DNA of 64,000 nucleotides from Eutreptiella sp. 'Long Island Sound 2002' (lineage: Eukaryota; Euglenozoa; Euglenophyceae; Eutreptiales; Eutreptiaceae). The notes beneath the pieces were generated by a model. It saw only the letters and a program-made list of their open reading frames with translations, had not been told where the DNA came from and did no database searches. How positions within the stretch are numbered: the first letter of the stretch is position 1; every line of letters starts with the position of its first letter. The DNA lies in contig OZ038383.1 of the NCBI GenBank assembly GCA_964036045.1, positions 91,857,086-91,921,085 on the forward strand, given 5' to 3'. The translations under genes were made by a program, and so were the position numbers. Positions 22,623 through 31,734 of this stretch are shown piece after piece.

Positions 22623-24574
22623 ATGGTTTTGCAAGGAAATGCTATTTCCCAGGTTATTAGAACTAGTTACGGTAGTTTTAGCAGCGAGGACTTGATGGAT
22701 GACCTTGTGGGACTATTTACCTCAACGGCACCGGGTACCGCCTTATTGGATCGCCTCAATGCACGCATCAATAAGCAAAAAAGATACAAAAAACGCGCAA
22801 GGGACGCCATTTGGCAGGTTTACACACCTACCGAGGCTGTCCGCCTCGTTTTGGAGCTTGAAATGCCACAAAGAGGGTGATGTTTCTTGCTATGTCGCTT
22901 TTTTGCCTTTTTTATGCATTGTGCAACCGCTTCTTGTGGTGTGCAAGTGACCACTTGCACACGTTCGAAGCCATATCATTCTCATACATTGTCTAATGTG
23001 GTCATTCACTCCATTCGGGATACCTACATACTCTAACTTGCACACTAGGACATCGTAAAAAACCTCATTCATTAAAATAGTGCGGTGATGGCAATGTTAC
23101 GCTTTTCGCAAACATGTGTGCAAGTAGTTTGTTGCACCGTTTGCACACGGTTGCACTTGTGCAGCTACCAATATATGCCTCTCCCTTTCTAGGTACAAGA
23201 ACCTTATCTGTTGCGTATCCAAGCTTCGCAATGATGGGAAGGGGCGCCTCTCCGCTAAGTGGGAGCGTCCCTTTCCACCGTTTGAGGCTTTCAAGATTGC
23301 TTGGCCGGAGCTTGGGAGCAAGCAAATCCTAGTCTCAAGCGATTACAATGGGAAGGTAGGTGTCCGTTGGGATCTTGATGAGTTTTTTAAGTATATCGCA
23401 ACTCAAGACGATATACTTGATACAATGTCATTCCTGCTTTTGGATGGGGAACGACCATATGTTTTGATCGTGCGGGGTGATGGATTCCCTTGTGGATCTC
23501 GCCCTTGGGTGCAATTGGCCATTGGGTTTGCAACCATGGTCAAAAGGCGCGCACCCTAGCTTATAATTGGACCATCGATGTCGCCCTCACATGTGAGCAC
23601 GACATCGATGCTCTACGTGCAATTTTTTCAAAGACTTTGGAGGCAATCCAAAGTATTATAAATACTGGATGGATCCTCATTGGTGAAAATTAGTGTCGTG
23701 CCCGAGTCATGTTAGGAGGTGAGTCCCCATGGCTCCGTAAAGTGCTACGAATTTCAAGCTATTTTCGCATTGGGAGTATTTATACTTACGCAACGTGGTG
23801 CGACCTCAAGGGAAAGTGGGAGGACCGAAAGTGATGGCGTTCACCCAAGGGTGACAATAAAATATATAAACTTCATAAGAAGGGCTTGGGGTGTACCACC
23901 GCCAAAGGATGTGTGAGTGAAACCTTGTTGCATATAGAGGAACAGTTCAAATTCGTGGTTATGTGCATATTGCACCTTGTTATTCGGGTTGGTGACTGCC
24001 TCACCAAATTCATTAGGTGGAAGTCAAGGCCCTCACGCCGGCCACTAGGAATCGTGTTCAAGCTCGCCTCAATTGTGCCAAGACCAGAATTAGTCTCAAG
24101 GGCCATGCCTCTCCGGATGTAGAAGAGACATGGCTCTTGTTGGCACACTGGCGTCATATTGGCAAGGCCATGAAGCTTCCAATGCATGTCATTGATGTGG
24201 TTGTACAAATGGCTTCTTTACTTACGGCGCTACAAAGTTCTGAGTTCAATTCGAACGCCCTCAATTGTAAATCCATCGCGAAGAAGTTCAAACGAACAAT
24301 GCGTCCTACCATTCGATCGCCATATTTGTTATGGCTACAATTTGATGCTCCCGAGGTTCTGAAAAATTTGCATCCCTGGGGTTGCGCTATGTTTAGCGGC
24401 GACATTGTCAAGTCGCTAAACTACCTCTTCAAGGACCATTTTTTGTGCTCTTCGGCTAGGGGAGGAGGGAAAGGCACTCCAACGGAACGCGACACGCGCC
24501 TCGTCACGCAAGCGCTAGATTGTTGCTTCCTCGCCAAGGAGATGCCTCGATGGAAACGTTCAAATGCTGATTAG
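22623..24574 (+). pseudogene. Two-exon unknown protein, possibly transposase-like, decayed
   Basis: Exon 1 (ATG 22623 to 22876) ends in helical sequence (YKKRARDAIWQVYTPTEAV). A GT-AG intron (22877-23192) joins it in frame to exon 2 (YKNLICCVSKLR...). Exon 2 carries FLLLDGERPYVLIVRGDGFP, then after a frame change ARTLAYNWTIDVALTCEHDI. It continues through further breaks (a TGA near 23835 and shifts) into LHLVIRVGDCLTKFI and a last open segment, 24017-24574 (PWGCAMFSGDIVKSLN, SSARGGGKGTPTERDTRLV). The conserved-looking acidic RGDG block, the helical LH..IRVGD segment and the surroundings suggest a DDE-type transposase of an uncharacterised family. That is inference; I cannot name a family. Confidence 0.45.
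22877..23192 (+). other. Probable intron (316 bp) with TTGCAC words
   Basis: It begins GTGATG after AGAGG, ends CTCCCTTTCTAG, and splicing leaves the reading frame open (phase 2). It contains GTGCAACCG, GTGCAAGTGACC, TTGCACAC, GTGCAAGTAG and TTGCACTTGTGCAG. Confidence 0.65.
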
Positions 24575-24765
24575 GTGTGTCTCTTCAGTTGCATGTCATC
24601 TAGTAACCGATTTGACCGCAATGTGTTTGGACATGTGCACGTGTGTCGTACGCCGGACGCGGAGCGTGTGCAAGTCTTGTGCAAGTGGTGTGCAACGTGT
24701 GCAAGTGGGTTGTTGCAATGTGCAACCGCAAGTTGCACACTCTGTTCCAATCTTTCTTTCGGTAG
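24575..24765 (+). other. Probable intron (191 bp) with GTGCAAG words
   Basis: It starts GTGTGTCTC and ends TCTTTCTTTCGGTAG. The second half is nearly all GTGCAAGT, GTGCAACG and TTGCAC words. The exon before it ends in an in-frame TAG at 24572-24574, so either the gene is broken there or the 5' site is a few bases off. Confidence 0.5.
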
Positions 24766-25238
24766 CGGTTGCGTATGGGCGACCACGGACCCACAACTCC
24801 AACAACTCCATCAATTATTACAACCCCTACAAGCAAGTGGGAGCGGGAGTGGTAGTAGAGCGTCAAGTAGACCCGTACAAGCAAGTGGGAGCGAGAGTCA
24901 AGGGAGCGGGAGTCAAGCGGCTACTAGTAGTGGTTTGACAACGCCGAAGAAGCCGCAAGTTGATGAGCAAGCGAGCAACTCATCAACCGAGCAAACCGGG
25001 CCGCCTCGATTGCAATTTTTTCAACGATGTCGGAGGCATTCCGGAAGAAGTATATGACGCTCACAACGATGGGGCATACGGCGCGTCACCCCCATCATTA
25101 TTGGAGGCGGGGGCAATAATTTTGGGAGGCAATCAGCGCACCGCCAAAACTGTCAGCGCCGTGGCACACTGCCATGCACCGCCAACAACACCAAGTCCTC
25201 TCAATGCGATGGCGCCAACGTACACCCCCGTTGAGAAG

Positions 25239-25500
25239 GTGTGCAACGGCTGTGCAAGGGTGTGCAAGTGCCGTCGTGCACACACTCCATGTGTCAATGG
25301 TTGTAGGACGGGTGGGTGAGCGGCCCATGGTGCAACTAGGATGATGTTAAGCATTGTTCTGTTTGTTGGACATGCATAGGATGCCCCATTTACGGTTCCA
25401 CACATGAATCCGTTCATTTTCGCTATGGTGTTTGTGAACGCGAAGTTGTTGTGCAACCACACACTTGCACACCTTGCACCTGTGCAACCGCGCTTCACAG
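25239..25500 (+). other. Probable intron (262 bp) with TTGCAC/GTGCAAG words
   Basis: It begins GTGTGCAACGG after GTTGAGAAG and ends GCGCTTCACAG. Removing it joins two open frames in phase 0. Both ends are made of GTGCAAC/GTGCAAG and TTGCACACCTTGCACC words. Confidence 0.65.
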
Positions 25501-26260
25501 CTCACGGGAAAGGTCGTGCCTACCGCCATGTTCGTTTGCGACAAGCGTGGCCCCGGTGTGATTGTGAGTGGAGTGTGGCCGCCGATCCCCATTGACAAAT
25601 GGCAGCTCACCATGGATCCCAGAAAGGTGGAGGAGTTTAGGAAGAAGTGGACACGTTTGAGAACGATAGTGAGTTGGGCAACCCCATTGTGGATGAGAGT
25701 GATTGATCACCCCCTACGGACCAAAAGCCAATGAAGATGGAGAAGCAAGAGAAGCCCGCATCCCCCCGGGCACCGCCCGTTCCGCAAGGAGGAAGCCAAA
25801 AAGTGTCCCACGTGTCGCCGAAGATGCTGTTGCTCAAAGCCAGATACGCATTGCAGGAGCGGGTGGCGAACGACACGAAGAAGACCAAGAAGAAGAAAGA
25901 CGGGCGTGGGGCAAACTCGGGCAAACAGGAGATACTTGCAGCCGAATCAGATAGCGATACGACGGCCGAAACTGAGGCATACAAGGAGAAGCCCGCAACG
26001 AAGAAAAAGAAGGGAGACGGAGGCAAGAGCGTACAACCGAACGCGCAAAAGAAGAAGAAAAAGCACAAAGGCGAGCATACCGCCACAAACGCAAGCGCAG
26101 CACGAAAATGAGGGCCCGAACCAAGACTCAAAAGAAGATGAGAGCTCAAACGAAGCAAGTGACCATGGCACACCGCATGCAAATGAGCCGGCCGCACCCG
26201 AAAAGGCCACATCCGCCGCGGAGGTGGGACACCGTCGTGTTTAGCCGCATTCCATGTTAG

Positions 26261-26544
26261 GTAGGTTGTGCAAGCACCTCCTTCGGGGAAGGGCGACTGT
26301 CCACACGGTCACTGGCCACAGAGACACCCTTTCCCGGGGGAGGGAGTCTGTTGCTTGCCTGTTTCCTGTGGACCACTCAGAGTGTCACTCTCGCCTTGGT
26401 GGCTGTTGGAGGGGCGTGACGGGTACCACACCCATGTTACGTAGCTTGTGCAACTAGTGTGCAACCCTTGTGCAACTTGTGCAAGCACTCCCTTTCGCGC
26501 AGTTGCGCACACTTGCACAACGGCTGCACCTCTTCTTTTCGTAG
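26261..26544 (+). other. Probable intron (284 bp) with GTGCAAC words
   Basis: It begins GTAGGTTGTGCAAG after CATGTTAG and ends TTCTTTTCGTAG. Its 3' third repeats GTGCAACTAGTGTGCAACCC, TTGTGCAAC and TTGCACAACGG. A pyrimidine tract precedes the acceptor. Confidence 0.55.
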
Positions 26545-27372
26545 GACGTCAGGGGAAAACGGCGGAAGGAGGCTGCGGACAAGCATGCCGAGGCGTGCAA
26601 GAAGTTTGGCCTTCCGCCCGGTTGTTGTGTACGATGCTGCCTGTTGGAAGGACCGAATGGTGGCTAGCGACTCGCCGTCGGTGGCAAAAGCCAACTTCAT
26701 AAAGGTGACAAGACACCGAAGAAAGGACAAGAGTTGGTCCCAATCCCACCGCAATGGGAGGATGATGAGGAGGTGGCGGCAGACGTCATGTGGTCCCGGA
26801 GGGACCTCATTTACAAACGAAGACGACACGGTGCAAGCAGTCAAAAAGATGAACGACGGGCACGAGGACAAGGGCGTTGGCAAGGAGGACAATGCGAAAG
26901 TGGCGGAAGCCAATGAGGACAATGACAAAGAGGTGGAAGCCACCGAGGACAAAGAAAAAGAGACGGTGCCCGATGCCGAGGCCAAGGGTGGTGGTGACGA
27001 ATCCGATGGGGATGGCATTGCCGCGTTGAGTGGGGCCGGCGAAGGCGTGAGGGAGCCAAATGCTGACGGTGACAGTGACGCGGGAAAAGTGGACGGAGGG
27101 GAGTTTCCACGCAAGGCCGATGAGGAAATGGTGTGTACCAACGAAAATGAACACACAAAGATAGAGGATGAACCCATGCAAGAGGGAGAGCAAGGAGGAG
27201 AGGCAAAGCCCACGGAGGATGTCAATGACAAGCCCGCCATCCCAAGTGACACAAGTGTGGCCATGGCAGAAGAGGGGAAGAGCGATGAGGCTCCCAAGAC
27301 AAACACGCCGAACAAGTAGGGTTTGGACGCAACGCAAAAGCTATGGAGCTCGCCACCTCCGCAATGAGTAGC

Positions 27373-27961
27373 CGACACCCTCGTTCAAAAGCTACGTCAT
27401 GCAAGGGGTTTGGAGACCATTAAGAGACATGGCACTCACTATCAGAGGCTCCTTCTTGGGGCCGTTAAGGCATTTCGAAGCTTTCGCAAGCAGATGGCAA
27501 TTTCGGCACTGACCTCCAAAATGGAGCCGTTGGTGCGATGTATAAATAATTTTGTGCAACGACACCTCCCCCATTTGTCCTACACAAGCATTGCTCTTGT
27601 GCATGGCGTGGGGAAAGCCCCCATGAACCTTCATACTCATGGCCACGACGATTGTGCTCTGACCTGCTAAATCACCATTGGTGATTTCGATGGGGGATAC
27701 CTTTTCACAACGGGTTATTTAGGTGGGGGAGAAGTCAAGGCCCGTGCATGGGCACATGGGGGGGAGCGACTCGTATGGGCATGCTTGGTCGATGCAAGAG
27801 CCGGCGTCCTCCTCAATGCATATCATTTGCATGGACCTACGCGTTGACGTGGGGAACCCTATGCTATTGCATGCTACCAGAGTGCATCGTGGGCACGCTT
27901 GACGCCCGCGGTGCGACATGGACTTCTTGAAATGGGGTTCCATTCTGGTGATGACATGTGA
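27373..27961 (+). pseudogene. Unknown mobile-type protein fragment with two stops
   Basis: One frame reads from about 27373 to TGA at 27959-27961, with internal stops TAA (27668-27670) and TGA (27845-27847). It has no ATG of its own. Segments include LVQKLRHARGLETIKRHG, LLGAVKAFRSFRKQMAI, KAPMNLHTHGHDDC, GGYLFTTGYLGGGEVKARAW and RLVWACLVDARAGVLLNAYH. The sequence looks like a real folded protein and follows the exon blocks on the same strand. It is probably the C-terminal part of the same decayed gene. Family unknown. Confidence 0.5.
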
Positions 27962-28556
27962 TTCCAATGATCGAGGATGCGTCTTTGCTTCTGTTATGTG
28001 TGATTTTTAGTGCATTGTCCAAATGTGCTCGCATTGCATGGATTCTTCTTTTTTTGTAGCACGGCGCGCAACGCGCGTAGCATGGTGGTTGCACACGGTT
28101 GCACACGGTTGCACAAGGGCAAACAGTGAAATTGGGGGGTTGCGAACACCAATGGGGGTGGACAAAAATCGGTTTTAATGTGACATATTGTGGTGTGTGA
28201 TGGTAAAAAACATGGCTCTCTTCTCTCTACCACCTATTCATTACAAGCAAACCGTGAATACAAGGTCCCTTTAGTTAGGATGGCATGTCCAAGGGGATGG
28301 TTGTGCAAGGGGGCGGTTGTACAACCCCCGCATTTGAACATTTTTGGGGGAGGTGTTACATGGGTATGGGACACACTTATAAGGCATGTGAGAGTTTTGG
28401 GTCATAGTACACTAATGGTATATGCCATGGGATATTCCGTGGCACCCAAAGGCCACCAAAAGAGAGGGTGAAATGAAAGTTTGAGTTTGGTGTGCAAGGG
28501 GTGTGCAAGAGGCCTATGTCACACTTCATCACACGGGTTGCACACTAGTGCCGCCA
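27962..28556. other. No gene seen; TTGCAC patches
   Basis: AT-richer DNA with GGTTGCACACGGTTGCACAC at 28085-28115 and GTGCAAGGGGTGTGCAAGAG at 28492-28511. The open frame 28190-28471 has no recognisable domain. A TTTTTTTGTAG acceptor-like site occurs near 28060. Confidence 0.4.
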
Positions 28557-29042
28557 TTTACGTGGGCAAAACGGGTTCCAAGGGCACAGACGACCGGACC
28601 CCGCACAGGGGAAGGGGGGCACACCCACACAGGGAGAAGGGGCTACACCAACCGAGGGAGCTGCCGAGAATGCCGCCGCGCAGCCCGCCACCACGCCCTC
28701 ACCGACGACCCCAGCCGCAGCAAGGGCCACCACACAGGCAACAGCACAGGCACCAGAGGAGGAAGAGGACAGGGCCACGACACCCAGGACTAGGGGCAAG
28801 AACCCCGAGAGGACACGGGACCAAGGCACAGGCCCCCAGGGAGGGGAACCCCGCGGACAACGGCCTGACCCACCAACCCGTACGGCACACCCAGAACCCC
28901 GCAGCACGGATCCAACGAGCCACACGACACCTAACCGCGCCCCCCAGTTACCAGTCAGCCACATAACCTCGGCCCGCGTCCCGCGGCACGAGACAGGCCA
29001 GTCTAACCAGCGCCGATCCCACCCCACGCCAAAGCGGCAGTG
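28557..29042 (+). CDS. Pro/Thr/Ala-rich low-complexity ORF, unknown
   Basis: A frame open from about 28557 to TGA at 29040-29042 encodes Gly/Thr/Pro-rich, then Ala/Thr-rich sequence with an acidic EEEED patch, then Arg/Pro/Thr-rich sequence. It has no ATG and no domain. Composition resembles the other GC-rich, T-poor ORFs in this window. It could be an exon after the last TTGCAC patch or a chance frame. Confidence 0.25.
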
Positions 29043-29325
29043 AAAAGGGCCCACCACAGACCCCAGCACAGCAATACACGGCACAACACGAGGCAACACG
29101 GCACACCGCACCGCAGCGCACAGCCGTGCAACGCACCACGACAAGGCACCCCACGACACGACACACCACAACGCGCCACGGCGGGACACACCACGGCACG
29201 ACAGGGCGCGGCACGGCACGACAGAGCAGAGCGCACCGCAACACAGCACAGACCAGCACCGCGCAGCACGGCAAAGCACGGCACGACACAGCACGGTGCA
29301 CCAATGCACACCACAGCACCAAAGC
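29040..29325. repeat. Degenerate GCACGACA-type simple repeat
   Basis: About 290 bases consist of CACGACA, GCACGGCA, CACCGCA and similar words, almost without T on the plus strand. It is not coding in any convincing way. Confidence 0.7.
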
Positions 29326-30365
29326 AAGGGACACTAACCTTGGGTCTAACCCGAGAAAGCCGCCGCACGCCCCAGAAGGGGATGAAACGCGCCCACAACC
29401 GTGGGACAAAGCCACACCAACCTGCCGCACACCGGCTAGGGGCCACCACACGCCCGGCAATGACGGCAACGGCCCGCCCACACAAGCCGCCAGCAGAAGG
29501 TTAAAGCCGGCACCACAAAGATGGAGAAACACGGAAGACCCCACCCCCCTTAACCCAGGACCTCAGGAAACCGCCTGGCGCAACCGCCCAGCCGGCAGAA
29601 CCAGAACCTAACTTGACAGGAAAGGCCACCAGGCCAAGCTTGTACATAACCCACCCGACCCATGGGGCCGGGGCACGGCCCAGCCAAGCGCAAGCACCAA
29701 CAACAACCCGGTTAGCCACACCGAGTGCCGACCAGTGTGTGCACCAGCCCAGGGAAGCCAGAGGGAGGAACAGGCAGACCCCCCCCCAAAGAAAAAAAAG
29801 GGAAACAAACCAACAGCACAGACGAAAAAAACAAAAGGGGACGGGGGGCAAGAGACAGACACACAGCCACGAAGCCGCGCACCCACCCCACAAGAGGCGG
29901 GCAAACCCCCCAGCCAGGCAACACCGAAGGCAACCCCCCGAAAGAACACCGGAGGACCGCCATGCCAAACATGGCGACACCCAGCCGAGAGCAGCGTCCC
30001 AGCGGAGGAAAGGACACCCCGGACACGCCGGCACACACCCCACTGGAGAAGGGGCAGGCAGAAGAAAAAAAAGACATGGGCGCAGCCCAAACGAAAGGGG
30101 AAGGGGTGACGGAGTTCAAGAGACCAAAGACCGGGACAGGCAGCGGCGGACTCCACAAGGTCACGAAACGACAGGGCCGAAAACCACACCCCCCCCCGCG
30201 CAGCGCGAAAAAAAAACAAAAGGGGGGGGCCAGGGACAAACCCCAACCACGGCAACCCCCACACACCCACACGCCACAGGCAGCCCCACCAGAAGGTGGC
30301 CGGAAACAGACGCGGCGCAGGCAACAGGCCACACGCCCCAACACCCAAGCCAGAAAAAGGCGGAG
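29326..30365. other. GC-rich, T-poor DNA, no confident gene
   Basis: Long overlapping frames exist on both strands, which is what T-poor, purine/C-rich sequence produces by chance. I see no domain. A-runs (29790-29835) and C-runs (30190) are frequent. Confidence 0.45.
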
Positions 30366-30367
30366 TG

Positions 30368-30636
30368 CAGGCAAAACCCAAACCCACACACACACACCAT
30401 GAACCCCAGCCAGGAAGAGCGGAGCGCCACCGAAACACCTGTCCAGACGCACACACCCTAGACGCCAGCCAGGAGTGGCGAGGTTACCGTAAAACCCAAC
30501 CCCAAACGCACGCACCACGAAACCCAGCCAGAATTTGTGGGGCACAGCCGAAACCCGAGCCCAAGCACACGCACCCTAGACCCTGGCCAGGAATGGCAGA
30601 GTCACCGTGGAACCCAGACCAAGACACAAACACCAT
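30368..30636. repeat. Minisatellite, about 60-bp unit, four to five copies
   Basis: Successive units share AAACCC, a CA-rich stretch, CACC, then CCAGCCAGGAATGGC-like and CACCG words, with starts near 30371, 30432, 30490, 30550 and 30609. The copies are diverged. Confidence 0.7.
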
Positions 30637-31734
30637 ACAACAATAGGAAATCCAGTGTCCAAAGCCCGGGCACTAAGGCAGCCCGTGCCATGCAGGTGAC
30701 CCGGCCAAACGAGATCCGGAGACCGGGGGTAAGGCTGCATCCTAAGGCCTGCACTGCTTTGGGACTCGAGGCGGAGCGTGCGACACCAGAGCACCTCGGA
30801 ACCCCAGTACCAAGAACAGGCATGCATGCCTTCGGAACGGGATACACCAGGAAGTCCACTGAACCCCTAGGGTTCCGCCCAAAGGAGGGGACGTGCGCAA
30901 GCACGGAAGCACACCCTCCCGGCGAGACAAGTACGTCACGCTGGCGGCAATCAGCCCTCCTGATGATGCGGGGGACCGCTCTGTTGGGGGCCACCAGTCG
31001 AGTTTAGTAGGATGTAAGTTGCCTCCCCTCTTCAAGCGCGGAGCCTCTTCCTGTTCGACACAGCGGCAACGCCAGCGGGAACCATGGGGCGCTTCTCGCC
31101 GACAGAGTGCACCTACCTACTTACCTGGTGGTGATGGTGTCGCTGGTGGCCATGTTGTTGGTGTGGTTGTTGGTGGTGGTGCTCTTGAAGTTGCTAGGCG
31201 TTGACCGCATTTCCCCCAGGGCCGCTCGCCTAAACTGACGGAAGGGGGGAGAGGGGGGGGGGGGGCAGGGAAGGGAAGGGAGGTACAGGGAGAGTAAACA
31301 GAAGGGCAGGGAACAAAGTGCAGGAACGCAACGACTTAGACAGTTAGAAAATTTTTTGACTTTTACGCGCTGCTCGCGACATGTTTCTCTTTGCACACAC
31401 GGCACGTAGCACAACGAGCGACACCGCATTGCGTTTGTAGTTACGTTACGGTGCTTACGGCACGTTTTGTTTGTCTACGTGAGGCCAAAGAAACTTTCGT
31501 GTCGTGTTTCAACGCGTTTCGCGGCGCCTTTCTGCCTAGACATTTCCTATGGTATTCAGCTTTGATTCAACCTACTTAGAAAATTTCTTCACGTGTTTTA
31601 CTTAACCTTTTTTTTTCTTGTGGCGGAAGGCGCCAGCGCGCGCGACAGAAAGGAACAAGAAAAAAAAGAGCGACAAGAGCGACAAGAGCCACAGAAACAA
31701 CAAGGGCGACAAGAGCAGTGCATCGGAGCACACC
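30637..31734. other. Unassigned flank left of family-2 LTR
   Basis: There is no recognisable gene. It contains GGT/TGG-rich microsatellite DNA (31130-31195), a purine-rich stretch with a 13-base G run (31240-31320), and GAGCGACAAGAGCGACAAGA repeats (31665-31715) just before the LTR. Confidence 0.45.

Larger units (their letters stand above)
24766..27319 (+). pseudogene. Multi-exon charged protein, unknown, decayed
   Basis: Exon-like blocks are 24766-25238, 25501-26260 and 26545-27319. The first has a Ser/Gly-rich stretch from AGCAAGTGGGAGCG repeats, then FFNDVGGIPEEVYDAHNDG. The second opens LTGKVVPTAMFVCDKRGPG and runs into a Lys-rich region (KKKKDG, KKKKGDGG) and an acidic tail (EDESSNEASD). 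The third has ELVPIPPQWEDDEEVAADV and a long Glu/Asp-rich tail ending at TAG 27317-27319. The 25239-25500 junction keeps phase 0. Frame changes within blocks show decay. No domain is recognised. Shared intron words suggest it belongs with the gene upstream and the ORF downstream. Confidence 0.4.

Noticed and set aside
27410-27670. Separate small gene
   Set aside because: The same frame reads on past the TAA with protein-like sequence, so it is better seen as one piece of a longer broken ORF.
29040-29325. CRISPR-like array
   Set aside because: The words are short and degenerate with no regular spacer; this is simple-sequence DNA in a eukaryotic genome.
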